Assembly: GCA_038373885.1 (NCBI GenBank)
Contig: JAWZYV010016546.1
Span: 186,001 to 250,000, forward strand
Reading direction: 5' to 3'
DNA length: 64,000 nucleotides
From: Cheiracanthium punctorium
Lineage: Eukaryota > Arthropoda > Arachnida > Araneae > Cheiracanthiidae
The translations under genes were made by a program, and so were the position numbers. Within the stretch, counting starts at the first letter, position 1, and every line of letters begins with the position of its first letter. The notes under the pieces are model-generated. The model was not told the DNA's origin, made no database searches, and saw only the letters and a list, made by a program, of their open reading frames with translations. Shown here one piece after another: positions 11,160 to 22,059 of the stretch.

Positions 11160-11565
11160 AAATCACTAAATTTCCATAAAAGTCGCTAATTTCTTGTTTC
11201 ACGTAAAGCGTCGTATTGGGTCTAAATGCAATGTAAAGTCGCTAAATTTAGCGAAAAGGGCAGTGTAAAGTCGCTAAATGTAGAGACTCTCAAAATACAT
11301 TGGAAAATCGCCAAATTTAGCGACTACTCCCAAAATGCAATGAAAAGGCGTTAAAATTAACGACAAATCTCAGAATTCAATGAAAAATCGCTAAATTTAG
11401 CGACAAGGGCAATGTAATGTCGCTAAATTTAGAGACTACCAAAATACATTGGAAAATCGCTAAATTTAGTGACTACTCCAAAATGCAATGAAAAGTCGTT
11501 AGAATTAACGACAAACCTAAGAATTCAATGAAAAGACGCTAAATTTAGCCATAAATCCTTTGAAC
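11160..11565. repeat. Higher-order tandem array of a palindromic ~37-bp monomer
   Basis: Monomers of about 37 bp are built on the 16-bp palindrome TCGCTAAATTTAGCGA, joined by links such as AATGTAAAG and CAAAATACATTGGAAAA. Four monomer types follow in fixed order, giving a higher-order unit of about 149 bp: the GCGAAAAGGGCAGTG step at 11251 returns as GCGACAAGGGCAATG at 11400. About 2.7 higher-order units are present. The monomers differ from each other, but the same type matches closely between units, which is the mark of higher-order amplification. Confidence 0.85.
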
Positions 11566-12394
11566 TAGCATCCATAGTTGCACACTAGTGACATAAGCGA
11601 GAAAGGAGGTTTGGGATGATATTTGGTTAACTATACTTAAATTCAGAATGGAAATCTCCACTGCTGCATCTTTGCAAATATGACAGCTAACAAGATAAAT
11701 TAAGCAGGACATTAAAATGCATAATGTACCGAGTTTTATTTTTCAATTGTATTTTCAAGTTTCATTCTTGAAAAAGCAACCAAAGTAAAAAAAGTAATAT
11801 ATTTTCACACACTTGCTTATTTTTTAATTTCATGAATTTAATTTTTTTAAAGAAAAGTTAAATAAATGTATAATTAATATTTGATTTACTTTAGTCTCAG
11901 TCCAGTATTTTTCTGATGCCGTAGGTAATGTTTTTGTAATTTTTATAATAAAAATAATTTACATAATTTTATCTGTAATTTAATATTCTTTAGAACAATT
12001 TCACTGTGTACGCTTGTATTTTATAATGTTAAACACAAAATAAATTCAAACCTAAATGCTGTTACTTTAATAGAATTTTTTTTAATTAATTGTGTTAAAG
12101 AATTCTTCATAAAGTTTCAACAATTAAATTAATTAATTATATTTTGAATAAAATAAGTTAAACTGCTTAACTTAAACTAAAGAATGTTTTAACACGCTTA
12201 AATATGTTAATACATTTACTGAATAAAACTGAATATTAAACGTTTTACCAGCAAAATTAGAAGGTAATTTTTAAAAAATAAAATTACCGATAAAGGCTAT
12301 GATCAAATTTCTATAACACAAATACTTGATATGCCTTATTAAGATTACAATTCAATAAATTTCTCAAATTTCTACACGAAATACCCTGCGCATG
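11566..12394. other. AT-rich spacer, nothing recognised
   Basis: Strongly AT-rich DNA with TTAATTAATT-type filler. I see no open frame of note, no repeat termini and no regulatory motif. Confidence 0.6.
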
Positions 12395-14000
12395 TCAAAG
12401 AGCAGAGGTCACTAACCTTCAACAAACTCAGGTAATGTACTGACGTAGAGTTTTAAAATCGTTAAATTTTAACTTTTTTTCAATCTTCTAAAATTGTTTA
12501 ACACTAAATAATTTTTGTAAGCAACCTGATTGTTACACCTTTATTTAGCATAGATAGGTTTTTGTATTATTACTAAATATATTATTTATTTAAAATTGTT
12601 ATTACTATTTAACAGTATTTGAAATCCCTCTTACCCTTGTAACACTGAACGGGGGGAGGTCATTCACCCCTCCGAGAACAGTTTAGTTTAATTTAATATT
12701 GCAGTTTATTTACTGCATGAAGTTAAACATTATTGAAAAGTAAACTTAAGCCGGTGAATTAACTAACTTTTATTCTGAATAATGAAATTAATTAAGCATT
12801 TTAATTAATAATTTTACTTCGTAAATCTATTATTTTAGCCACTAACTTAAAAAATTCAGTTTATACAAGTAGTAGCTAAATGTAACCTATTTTAGTATTT
12901 TATTTTGGAAAGGAGGAGGTTACATAGCATTTTTTTATAATTTTTCTCGTACATTTTATTGTACTGAACTAAAAAACAATTAACTAGACAATAAAATTTA
13001 TATTTAAGAAACTTTTTGACGAAAATTGTGCAGAATCAATGTTAATTTGAAAATCAGTCTTTTTTTAAATTCGCTGGTTAACTTAGTTTTAGATAACCTA
13101 CATAACGAGGTCATTCACCCTGAGATATTACATATAAGTACTCTTTAATTTTAAAATATGAAACGTATAAATTTCTTATACATATCATATTAAATCTTAT
13201 AAAAAATAATTTTATGCTTAAATATTTTTTATGTTTAATATTATTTTTGTTAGTGACATTGGTTTTGTTTAGTAATATTGTTTAATATTAATAAAATTAA
13301 TTAGTTTAATATACAAAAAAGTTGCTGTTGAAGAAACTTTTGACGGAAAGTGTGCAGAATCAAATTTAAAAATCAGTTTGTTTATTATTATTATTATTAT
13401 CTGGATAACTTATATATAAATCTTTTAGATAACCTACATAACGAGGTCATTCACCCTGAGATTTTACATATAGGTATTCTTTAATTATAAATGCGAAAAA
13501 TTAATAATTTATTATACGCATCATATGAAATCTTGTCATAAATAAGATTAAATAGTTTTATTTTCTGTGGCTTCAATTTTTAATTAGTGTAATTTAGATG
13601 ATTATTCTCAAAATTGATTTATAGGTAAATGCTTTGACATGTTCTATATAAAATCCAATAAATTTTATAAAATTAATTGGATTTTATAATTTACAAATTA
13701 TTAAAAATATTCAAATTAGTAAAGAATACTTGATTACTATAATAATGAGGCTATAATGGCAAAGACAACAATAAAAGTAGTCAAAATTTCAAATAACCGT
13801 AAGCTGAATTATATACTTAGTGCTTAAAATAAAAAAATGAGTTTTATATAAACAATAATTTAACAATTTCTACTACTATCTATGTATTATTAGGTGAACT
13901 TATTGACCTAATCATACAGAAAGTTCACATCCGTTCTAGTTAACCCTTCGAGGTCTCGAGTTGGGGTCGTTCACCCCCTGTCGAACATTTAGTTTTCTTT
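12395..14000. repeat. Second degenerate array, GGTCATTCACC core
   Basis: Two well-matched units lie about 337 bp apart, at 13095-13160 and 13432-13497. Both read GATAACCTACATAACGAGG, then TCATTCACCCTGAGAT, then TTACATATA and CTTTAATT. Related cores occur at 12402 (GAGGTCACTAACCTT), 12657 (GGAGGTCATTCACCCC) and about 13967 (GGGGTCGTTCACCCC). The core AGGTCATTCACCC is one base from the IR-1 consensus that marks the 5-10.5 kb array, so the two arrays may share an origin or a binding partner. The rest is AT-rich filler. Confidence 0.65.
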
Positions 14001-14714
14001 GAATATGCCCTTTTCGAAAATACTTACCATTGCAAAATTTAATATATACCTTTATTTAAAATTTGGGTATGTTTGAGTAAAAAATTCATTTCACAAGTTT
14101 TATTTAATGTTATTGCTTCATGTGGATCAATTAGTTAAGTAAATCAAAAAATAAAATTTCATGATACAAATAAAACTTAAGTTCATATAAAGTGTTCTTC
14201 TTTTTCTTTTTTTTTTTTTTCTTTTTTTCAACGAAACAACTTTCGTGGTATGATGCAATGTCTGAAAAAATACTACTTTTTTGCACTTGCCTCCTTTTAA
14301 AAGTGAAAGCAATAAATTAAAACACTCTTTCACTAATTGTAACGTTAGTTTGGGATTTGCATTTTAGAAACAGTCGCTACAACCCTTCCTAAAGAAATAA
14401 CCTTTCATAATACTGCAATTTCAGACTTGTATTTTCTTACATAACATTCTTAAGTGTGACTTGAACTTGTAAATTCATGTTCAGACAGCAGGAAAAATTT
14501 GCCAGTGATTGCTAATAATTAGGCACCTAATTAAGAGTGGCTATTGTAAAAATTGCCGATAATCCTTTGAAAACAATCATTCATTTTAATTCTCAAGCGA
14601 AATTTCTTCCAAGTGATTTTACACGTTTTGCTAACTTAATCCGATTTGCTGGTTTGGATTTGAAACGCGCTCCACTTAATCCTTCTAATCCACTGTTCTT
14701 GAGGTCGTTCAACC
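14001..14714. other. AT-rich spacer, nothing recognised
   Basis: AT-rich with a poly-T/poly-A run near 14200. The open frame at 14537-14776 starts at a non-ATG codon and runs into the transposon at 14715, so I do not call it. Confidence 0.55.
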
Positions 14715-14965
14715 TAGTGATGTGCCATTCGAATGATTTTTATAATCGATTACTACTGTTTGGATATAATCAATAATCGATTAATAGAATAGTGAATACT
14801 CGCGATTTTTACTATTCGAATATAATTCGAGATTTCAAATGCCATATACTATTTGAATACTATATGTGTATGAGATTTCAAATGGAATTTTTCAAAATCG
14901 ATTGTCTTGAATGCATGTGATAATCGATTGATTAGAATAATTTCATTAATTCATGTCCGTCACCA
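14715..14965. mobile_element. hAT-like MITE, TAGTGATG family, copy 1
   Basis: Begins TAGTGATGTGCCATTCGAAT and ends near CATGTCCGTCACCA. TCAACC flanks both ends (a decayed 8-bp duplication), which fits hAT. The interior consists of AATCGATTA, ATTCGAATA and AATAGTGAAT palindromic steps shared with the copies at 17239, 20439 and 32544. Confidence 0.6.
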
Positions 14966-15606
14966 GATCAACCTCAAAAAAAAAAAAAAAAAAAAATCTC
15001 TCGCTTTCGCGTGAGACGATAGTAATTTAACAAATTACCAATTTAACTTCAGTAGAAGCTTCATCTTCAACGCTACCAACATCTTTTTTTATATATATCT
15101 TTAGTTTATTTTACTTTATTGGTTTTGTTTTTATTGGTTTTCCGTGTAAAAAGTATTCTGGAATTCAAGATTTCGTTTCAAGAAATCTGGAATTTAAATC
15201 ATGCGTACACAGAAAGAAATGCTTTGTTGATTCAACAATTCTTTGAGTGGTCTCTATTTCAAAGAAATATTTTTGTTGAATCAAAAATATTTTCTTAATT
15301 TAACAAAAATTTTGTTATAAACAACAAAATTATTCGGCTGTAAAAGCGTCAACCAATTTTTTCGAAACAGCAAAATTTCGTTCAATTCGACAAAACATTT
15401 CCGTGAAGCTGCTATGAGTAAATAACAAAGATTTTTCTTCCTTTTTTGTTTTGTTTTTGTATAAATAATTGGAATTTTTTTTTATAATTAAAATGATAAA
15501 ATAAGGTGCGTCATCATCACGCCACAAGTAAACAACTTTTTTTACACAAACACCAAGTGAAATCAACACTCCTTCACTTTCACGTGAGACAGCATTGTGC
15601 AATGAA
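14966..15606. other. AT-rich spacer, nothing recognised
   Basis: Poly-A near 14978, then AT-rich DNA with a locally repetitive TTGTTGAATCAAAAAT / AACAAAATT stretch (15220-15400). A TCACGTGA box lies near 15583. No gene call. Confidence 0.5.
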
Positions 15607-16387
15607 TTGACCCTTTGAATCGCAACCCTTTCCCAATGACGAAAAAGGGGCAGCGGTTACCATCGCTCGATTTAACTACCAGCAAAGATGGTGGTCGATC
15701 GAATCGTTCATCACGTGCCACAGATCTATTTTCACAGCTGGCTGTGCGGCACAGCCAGCTGTCGTCAAAAAAAGGATCTCTAGATCTGTGGCACGCGATG
15801 AACGTTTCGATCGTCCGCCATCTTCCTGTTAGTGAAGTCGAGCGATGGCAACGGCTGCCCTTTTTTCAGCATTGGGAAAGGGCATAGGCGTAGAGTTATA
15901 TGGGCCCGTGGGGCTCGAGCCCCCCAATAAATTATGAATAGGGGCTGAGCCCACCCAATAATTTATCACTAAATACAGAAAACTGATTTATACTAACATA
16001 AAAAAAAGTATTCACGCCATTTACAAACGTTTAAAAAAAACCTTTACTTGTACGTTTAAAAATTTTCTTCTTTTGATTTCAATCATATTTTAGTATTCAT
16101 TGTGACGCCACGTAACACACAATGTTACTATAAGCTGCCCTCGCCAGGCTTTGGTTAATTAAAATCAGATTATGCTTGTAAAGTATGAAATGAAGAAAAG
16201 TCCATATGTGTCTAAAATGCACTATCTCATCGAAAATGTTTCTTTTTTTCCTCCTTTGTATTTTTTACTTTGCTTCTATTTTTAACTTATAACATGGTAG
16301 GAACATACTAACTTGGATACTTACCTTACATAGGTGTAGAATTCTATGGACCCATACAGCTTGAGCGCCTCCAATAATATAGTAAGT

Positions 16388-16568
16388 CATAGCTGCCAAC
16401 TACTACGGAATATAATTAACCACTTTTTGTAAACAATATATTTCTTAATTATTTTTTTCAAAATAGTAACCAGCTCGCGCGCGCAGCAGAAAAATTTTGC
16501 TATATTTTAAGCCGAAAAATCATGTAGAAAAAGTGGTTAATTACATTCCGTAGTAGTTGGCAGCTATG
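16388..16568. mobile_element. Palindromic MITE nested in the hAT-like element
   Basis: The ends are long inverted arms of about 42 bp, starting CATAGCTGCCAACTACTACG and ending in its reverse complement. AGTAAGT flanks both sides (16381-16387 and 16569-16575). It is 181 bp and AT-rich in the middle, with no coding capacity. Confidence 0.8.
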
Positions 16569-16590
16569 AGTAAGTTATATGTACCTGAAT

Positions 16591-16752
16591 CAGTGGCGTA
16601 GCCAGAAATTTTTCATGGGGCGGGGTTACGACTTCTGAGACTCACACATACATATACCTGTGTATGAAAAGGGAGTGAAGAATATACATTTTGTGTGTCA
16701 AAAAATTCCTCATGGGGGTGGTTATGACCCCCCCCCCTTGGCTACGCCACTG
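16591..16752. mobile_element. hAT-like MITE, CAGTGGCGTAGCCAG family, nested
   Basis: Inverted termini CAGTGGCGTAGCCAG / GGCTACGCCACTG, with an ACCTGAAT / ACGTGAAT flanking pair (7 of 8 bases). It has a G-rich left subterminus and a poly-C right subterminus. The 162-bp element sits 22 bp beyond the previous nested element. Confidence 0.8.
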
Positions 16753-16843
16753 ACGTGAATATATGTGGTTGTGGGGCCCGGCCCCCCCAATAATTTTGAA
16801 AACTTTACGCTTATGGGAAAGGGTTGCGCCTCAAAGGGTTAAC

Positions 16844-17238
16844 TTCGCGAAACAAATAAGAGCTTCATCTTCGGCGCTGTGCAACTGAAACGGGCGTTTC
16901 ATCGTTTTAGTTAGGCCCTTCACCTCTGTCTCTCCAGATTCCTTCCAAAACTCGACGAACAGAAAAGGGAGTGTAACGACCCCCGTGCAGCATTCGAGAA
17001 TCTGCAACTCAACAACAGAGAGAGCTTTTTTTCCACAGATCGGCCTCGGAAGCGATTCACCTGTGTGTGTTCACACTGATGGCCCATTGACAAGATAAAG
17101 AGGAGAAATTGCTCTCGGATGAGTTATGAATTATGGCACAATATGGGCCGGCGAACTCGGAGGGTTGGGAGGTGGGTGAAATTCGTGAATGGGTTTTTCT
17201 TTGAGCTGATGCCGCACTCTCTCTCTTTCTGTTTTAGA
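16844..17238. other. GC-richer non-coding patch
   Basis: Higher GC than its surroundings, with the pieces AAACTCGACGAACAGAAAAG, GTAACGACC and GGCCCATTGACAAG, which recall the GGTTGAACGACC-type pieces seen in other GC-rich patches (22.9, 24.5, 36.5 and 44.5 kb). No open frame or splice structure that I would call. Confidence 0.4.
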
Positions 17239-17728
17239 TAGTGATGGGCATGAATGGATGAATCTGTTCGAATGAATCGATTATAAAATGCATTAGCAAG
17301 AACCGATTTTTAAAAAATCCATTCGAGCGTTCAGCACATGGCATTCGAATAGCATACGGCATTCGAAATCTCGAGTGCTATTCGAATAGTGAAATCGCGA
17401 TTACTATTCGAATATTCAAAAAGTAAAATCGCGATTTCTATTGAAATATTCGAAAAGTAAAACCGCGATTTCTATTCAAATATTCGAAAAATAAACTCGC
17501 GATTACTATTCGAATATTTGAAAAGTAAAATCGCGATTTTTATTCGAATATTCGAATCGCGAGATTGTGAGTAATATTCGAATAATGGAACCAACGATTA
17601 CTATGCGAATAGGAATGGCGAATACTATTCGAATAGTGGAAATCGCGAATATTCTCGATTAATCGATTATTGGTTCTATTCGAACAGTAGTAATCGATTA
17701 TAGAAATAATTTAAATGGCACATCACTA
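17239..17728. mobile_element. hAT-like MITE, TAGTGATG family, copy 2 (with inner subrepeats)
   Basis: Starts TAGTGATGGGCATGAATG and ends GGCACATCACTA, an inverted pair; TTTTAGA lies on both flanks (imperfect 8-bp duplication). The middle holds a run of about 43-bp subrepeats of the form ATTCGAATATTCGAAAAGTA plus AATCGCGATTNCT, four to five times. This is the longest of the near-complete copies apart from the one at 20439. Confidence 0.75.
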
Positions 17729-18304
17729 GCTTTTAGAAGAAGCGGCATGATTAATAGAGCGTATTGGGGAGATTTAAAATAATACATCTGGAGGGGTAAA
17801 CCCTATCCAAAGCATCAGTTTGGCAATGCTTTCCAACACAATTGTTTTTTTCATATACAGGGAGAGGTTTAAGAAAGCTGTACCGATAAATGAGCTTCTA
17901 GTAAACTACTTTCACTTTAATATTTTCAATTTATTTAAGCGTTAAATAATGCTTTTTTTTAACACTAAAACTACATTAATTGACCCGTAGTCGCTATGCT
18001 TTTATTTTAGTTACATATTTTAGTTAAAAAAATAAAATGCATTAAAAAAAACTAAACAGTGATTTTAGTTTTTTCTTTTTGTTTCATTATCAGACATAAA
18101 TCAAATTATTACCACGATATTATCATAAAGTTCTTATGAAGTTTTAATAATGCAGAAACGTTAAAATAAAAATAAAATAATCCTTGAAATTAATTCTTTT
18201 GGAAAACAAAATAAAATGAATTATTATCAGCAAAATTTGAAAGATGCAAAAACGTAATGTATGGGTTATCTATTTGCACAAATTGTTATTCTTTTTAACA
18301 TTCG
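17729..18304. other. AT-rich spacer, nothing recognised
   Basis: AT-rich, stop-rich DNA with no repeat termini I can identify. It leads into the 150-bp duplication at 18305. Confidence 0.5.
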
Positions 18305-18640
18305 AGATGAGAGAACCACGCGGAATCCATTTGCACAACTTACTGATATCAGTATCTCCTCATAAACAGTAATAGAAGCAAAACTGAATTATTACATTAC
18401 AATCTCATAAATTAAAATTATGAGAATCAACAACGTCGTTTCGCTAAGTCTCTGCGACGAGAGAACTACGCGTAATCTATTTGCACAACCTACTGATATC
18501 AGTATCTCCTCATAAACGATAATAGAAGCTAAACTGAATTATTATATTACAATCTCATAATTTAAAATTATGAGAATCAACAACGTCGTTTCGCTAAGTC
18601 TCTGCGACGAGAGAACTAAGCGGAATCCATTTGCACCTAA
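18305..18640. repeat. Recent 150-bp tandem duplication (about 2.2 copies)
   Basis: AGTATCTCCTCATAAAC occurs at 18351 and again at 18501, exactly 150 bp later. Each unit has ATTTGCACAACNTACTGATA, GAAGC(A/T)AAACTGAATTAT, CAATCTCATAA and the CAACGTCGTTTCGCTAAGTC / TCTGCGACGAGAGAACTA stretch. Only a handful of differences separate the units, so the duplication is young compared with other arrays here. A partial third unit ends near 18636. Confidence 0.85.
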
Positions 18641-20438
18641 TTATGAAGCACCAGTGATTTTGAAAACGACAAACAACGAAAAATGCCATTCACAACCACT
18701 TTATTCTGTTAACAAGATGTTAAAATAATCTCTTGAGCGCGAAAAATCTCGCAACGTAAGCGACGAAAAGCGGAGTCATTCACCTTTTTTTTCGGGAATG
18801 AAGTGCGAACACGCCATGGGAAGCGATATTCAACGATCATGGTTAAGGAGTATTAAAGGCGTAATTCTTAGTTGATGTTGGTTATTTTATACCGGGAATT
18901 ACGTTAACGAGGAGCTGTTTGTCGTAATTCGTGTGATTATGTTAGCATGCATCCTGTAATAGTATTTTTTTCTTTTCTTTTTCGAATGCGAAATAAAAGT
19001 GCATTTGTTTTATTAGTTTTATGTGAAAGAACTTTTTGAAAATTCTAGAATTTAAATCATGCGTGCCTTTTTTAAATCGCAGAATCAGGTGTCGTTCAGG
19101 AAATCTTTTTCAAGGGTCCCATTTTTGTGAATTTGTGAATTTTAATACTTAATTTTGTGAATTTCAACATTTATTTTATGGAATTTTCATACAAATTTTT
19201 AATAAAAGTCACTTTTTGAAAAAAAAATAATTGATAAAACAGATTAAAATGTCATTGAAGGGGTCGTTTTTAATCGATTATATTTTTGTTAGGGGACCGT
19301 TGTAATCGATTGTAATTTTGTGAAGGGGCCGCAAACGGGCCCAATTTTCGTCTGCATTGACCCCTGATAATGATAAAGAATTTCTTTGCTTTCTTTTTTA
19401 AAATAAATAATTAGAAAAAAGTTTGTGTTTCATAATTAAAAGATCAGATTATTTTTTTATGCACAATCAGTGTTTAAAATGTTTCGAAAACAAAATTATT
19501 ATTGTTTCCAATTAGTTTGATAGTTTTTTTAACTTTAAAAATTATTCTCAAAGTCAATTTTAGTTTATTAACATTCAGATTTTAGGTCCAAATTTGAGGA
19601 CACAAAGTACTTATACTATCGCACAGGATGGATATCCTAATTTGTGCACATAAAGATGAGCCAGTTTTCCCGCAAAATTTAATAATCAGGATTTTTAAAA
19701 TTGTTAATTACAAAATTAATCTCTATTATAGAAAGAAGAATTATTTAATTCAAAGAGAAATTATTTAAATCGACGAGACATTACTTAATCAGATCTCAAA
19801 GAAATAAAAAAAATTAATGATTAATTTTGTGAAGACGCTTTTTTTTTAATGCAAGTTTAACTTTAAAAAAAATGTATTTTAGTTTAATTTTACTTGCCAT
19901 TTAATTGCTGAGTAATATATAATTTTTTAGATTGAAACTCTAGTTATTGATTCGCTATTGCTGTATGCTCATTTTAGTTACATCTTTATTAAAAAAAAAC
20001 ACATAATTTTTTAAACAGAACATTCTTTTTATATTTATTTTTTTCCCTCATTATTATAGATAATTTCATCATCTAAAGAGTTCTTTAAAACTTGCATTTC
20101 ATGCCTAAAACAAATTTTATTTCCGTTATTGCGTGAAAATATTTTTGTAATTTATGTAATAAAATGCAGTTACGTCAAATACTAGAAAATTTTTGAATAT
20201 ATCCGTTTAGAATAATTTAATCCAATTTTCATCACAGATGAATTTTGATTTGCGAGCTTGGTGCTGCAGATTGATGGAGGAAATTCTGCTACCGAGCTAA
20301 TGTCGAGAGTATTTTATTTACCCTTCGATATATTTTTACTTTACCTTTAAAACCCTCTTCACTGCCTGCACGTGTCACTCGCTTGGAAAACCGCCAGCTT
20401 GTGAAGCTGTGCACAATAATATTCGCTGTCGCTCAGGT
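18641..20438. other. AT-rich spacer, possible old transposon scraps
   Basis: Mostly AT-rich. Around 19090-19375 are GGGTCCC, GGGGTCG, AGGGGACCG and GGGGCCGCAAACGGGCCC pieces spaced by TAATCGATTRTA-like steps, which look like a decayed element, but I find no termini. No coding region recognised. Confidence 0.45.
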
Positions 20439-20957
20439 AGTGATGGCGATGGGCATGAATGAATGAAAGTATTCGAATGAATCGATTATTAAATGCATTA
20501 GAGATAATCGATTTTGAAAAATCCATTCTAGCGCTCAGCAAACATTGCATTCGAATAGCGAAATATAGTTTTCGAATAGTGAAATCGCGGAAATTATTCG
20601 AATAATAAAACTGCAAAAATATTAGTCGAATAGAAATCGTGAATACTATTCAAATAGAAATTGCGAATATTCACTATTCGATTAATCGATTACTGAGTCT
20701 ATTCAAATAGTAGTAATCGATTATAGAAATCATGGCACATCGCTACATAAGACTATGACAATCTCGAATAGAAATCGCGAATACTATTCAAATAGTGAAA
20801 AATCGCGAATGCTATTTGAATAAGAAAATAGCGAATATTCACTATTCTATTAATCTATTATTGACTATCTTTTATTGAGTCTATTATTAAATCTATTATT
20901 GATTCTATTCGAATAGTAGTAATCGATTTTAGAAACCATTTGAGTGTCAGATCATTA
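20439..20957. mobile_element. hAT-like MITE, TAGTGATG family, copy 3
   Basis: Starts TAGTGATGGCGATGGGCATG and ends AGATCATTAG; GCTCAG lies on both sides (20432-20437 and 20958-20963). An internal CACATCGCTA near 20737 looks like the end of a shorter copy, so this may be two copies fused or an internally duplicated one. The interior has the family's AATCGATTA and ATTCGAATAG steps. Confidence 0.65.
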
Positions 20958-21767
20958 GCTCAGAATGCTTTCTTTGGAATTTTACTGTCCGATGCTTTAC
21001 GTAGCCAAAATACACAAAGTACGACTTGGTGTACTTTCTGGAGCATTTAGTAGAAAATTATTTATGATTTCGGTTTTGACTGACTTTCTGTGTTCTATAA
21101 CTGTCTTAAATACATACGGATTTCTACAAAATTCCTGCATTTTATTGTTATACACTGTGCACCATGTAGCCTACTAAAAAGGGCATATGAAGCATTTATA
21201 GTTTCTTACAGGAATACCCGAAGTTATTCCAATAAATTATGCTCTATGGGCAGTCATTGTTCAGAGCGTATTTTAGAAATATTTTACCTATTTCAAGAGT
21301 AAGTAAATCGATGTAAGTTGTTAAACATGTCAAAATAATGCTCTCCATCGAAAACACTGTATGCAGCATTTATAGTTCTTTTACAGGAACACTCAACAAT
21401 TATCTTATACATTACGGTCTGTGGCAGAATAGAGACATTCATTCATTCCAAGCACAACACTAAAGAGCCCTGCTTATTGTTCTAGATGAAAATATTATTT
21501 AAATTTATTTTGCAGAGTCTCAAACACAAAAATATTTGAATAGTTATACAGCATTTTTCAAGTTATACCCAAAATCTCAACAAGTTTGGTGGCATTACAT
21601 CATCAAATTTAGCGCAAAAAGAGAGTTTCATTGATAATCGATGTGCTCAAAGCTATTTATTTAATCTTTATACGTTTATTTTTAATTCTAATTGCCAAAA
21701 CTTATTTAAATTCAAATTACTGTACAATCTGAAATCTTAATGCACGAAAACCAAAATCCTAAACACA
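20958..21767. repeat. Dispersed repeat pieces (GCATTTATAGTTC family)
   Basis: Two copies of a ~90-bp piece lie at about 21185-21270 and 21358-21440: GCATTTATAGTTTCTTACAG, then GGAACACTCAACAATT, TACATTATGCTCTRTGG and CATTCATTC. A third copy is at 35637-35720. This looks like a fragment of one dispersed repeat of unknown class. The overlapping open frames at 20965-21302 coincide with these copies and show no domain. Confidence 0.5.
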
Positions 21768-21915
21768 GGGACGTAGCCAGGGGGGAGGGGGCTGAGCACC
21801 CGAAATTTTAGATTTTTGTTAATTGGATATCAATAAATCAAGCATATTTGAGAGAAATTCTCCCTTTTCCACCTTTTGTACACTCCACAATTTTCCCCCC
21901 TTGCTAAATCCCTGA
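21768..21915. mobile_element. hAT-like remnant (CAGGGACGTAGCCAG end)
   Basis: Left terminus CAGGGACGTAGCCAGGGGG; a possible right terminus is GCTAAATCCCTG. The inner piece ATTGGATATCAATAAATCAA matches, in reverse complement, the piece at about 50260-50310, so the two loci share a family. No clean target duplication. Confidence 0.5.
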
Positions 21916-22059
21916 GTCAACTTTTTTGAAATATATAGACATAACATCTGAAGCACTGAAATTTATAACTTCATACTGACAAAATACTAACTATAAAATC
22001 TAACTATACGATGGAAAAACAGTAACTTTTCATCTGAATTTCTAAATGATTTCTTTCAC

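Larger units (their letters stand above)
15883..16815. mobile_element. hAT-like element nested in the piggyBac-like copy
   Basis: Exact 8-bp duplication GGAAAGGG at 15875-15882 and 16816-16823. Terminal inverted repeats are CATAGGCGTAGAGTTAT and, from the right end, CATAAGCGTAAAGTTTT, each followed by a GGGCCC and C-rich segment. An 8-bp duplication plus CA...TG ends places it in hAT. No transposase is visible. It has itself received two smaller elements (16388-16568 and 16591-16752). Confidence 0.85.
15607..16843. mobile_element. piggyBac-like foldback element, copy 2 (A-A palindrome, split by inserts)
   Basis: Left terminus TTGACCCTTTGAATCGCAAC (TTAA changed to TTGA); right terminus GTTGCGCCTCAAAGGGTTAA. 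Both ends are the A type, unlike the usual A-B copies, so this copy is a near-perfect inverted dimer: GCCATCGCTCGA, the AGATGG..GATCGA block and CCACAGATCTA recur in reverse order around a central GCTGGCTGTGCGGCACAGCC at about 15737-15756. A 933-bp hAT-like element is inserted near the right end (15883-16815) and has duplicated GGAAAGGG. Without the insert the element would be about 296 bp. Confidence 0.85.

Noticed and set aside
13939..13955. GTTAACCCTTCGAGGTC, like the A end of piggyBac-like copy 7
   Set aside because: Similarity stops after about 14 bases and continues into the array core GGGGTCGTTCACCCC; treated as chance.
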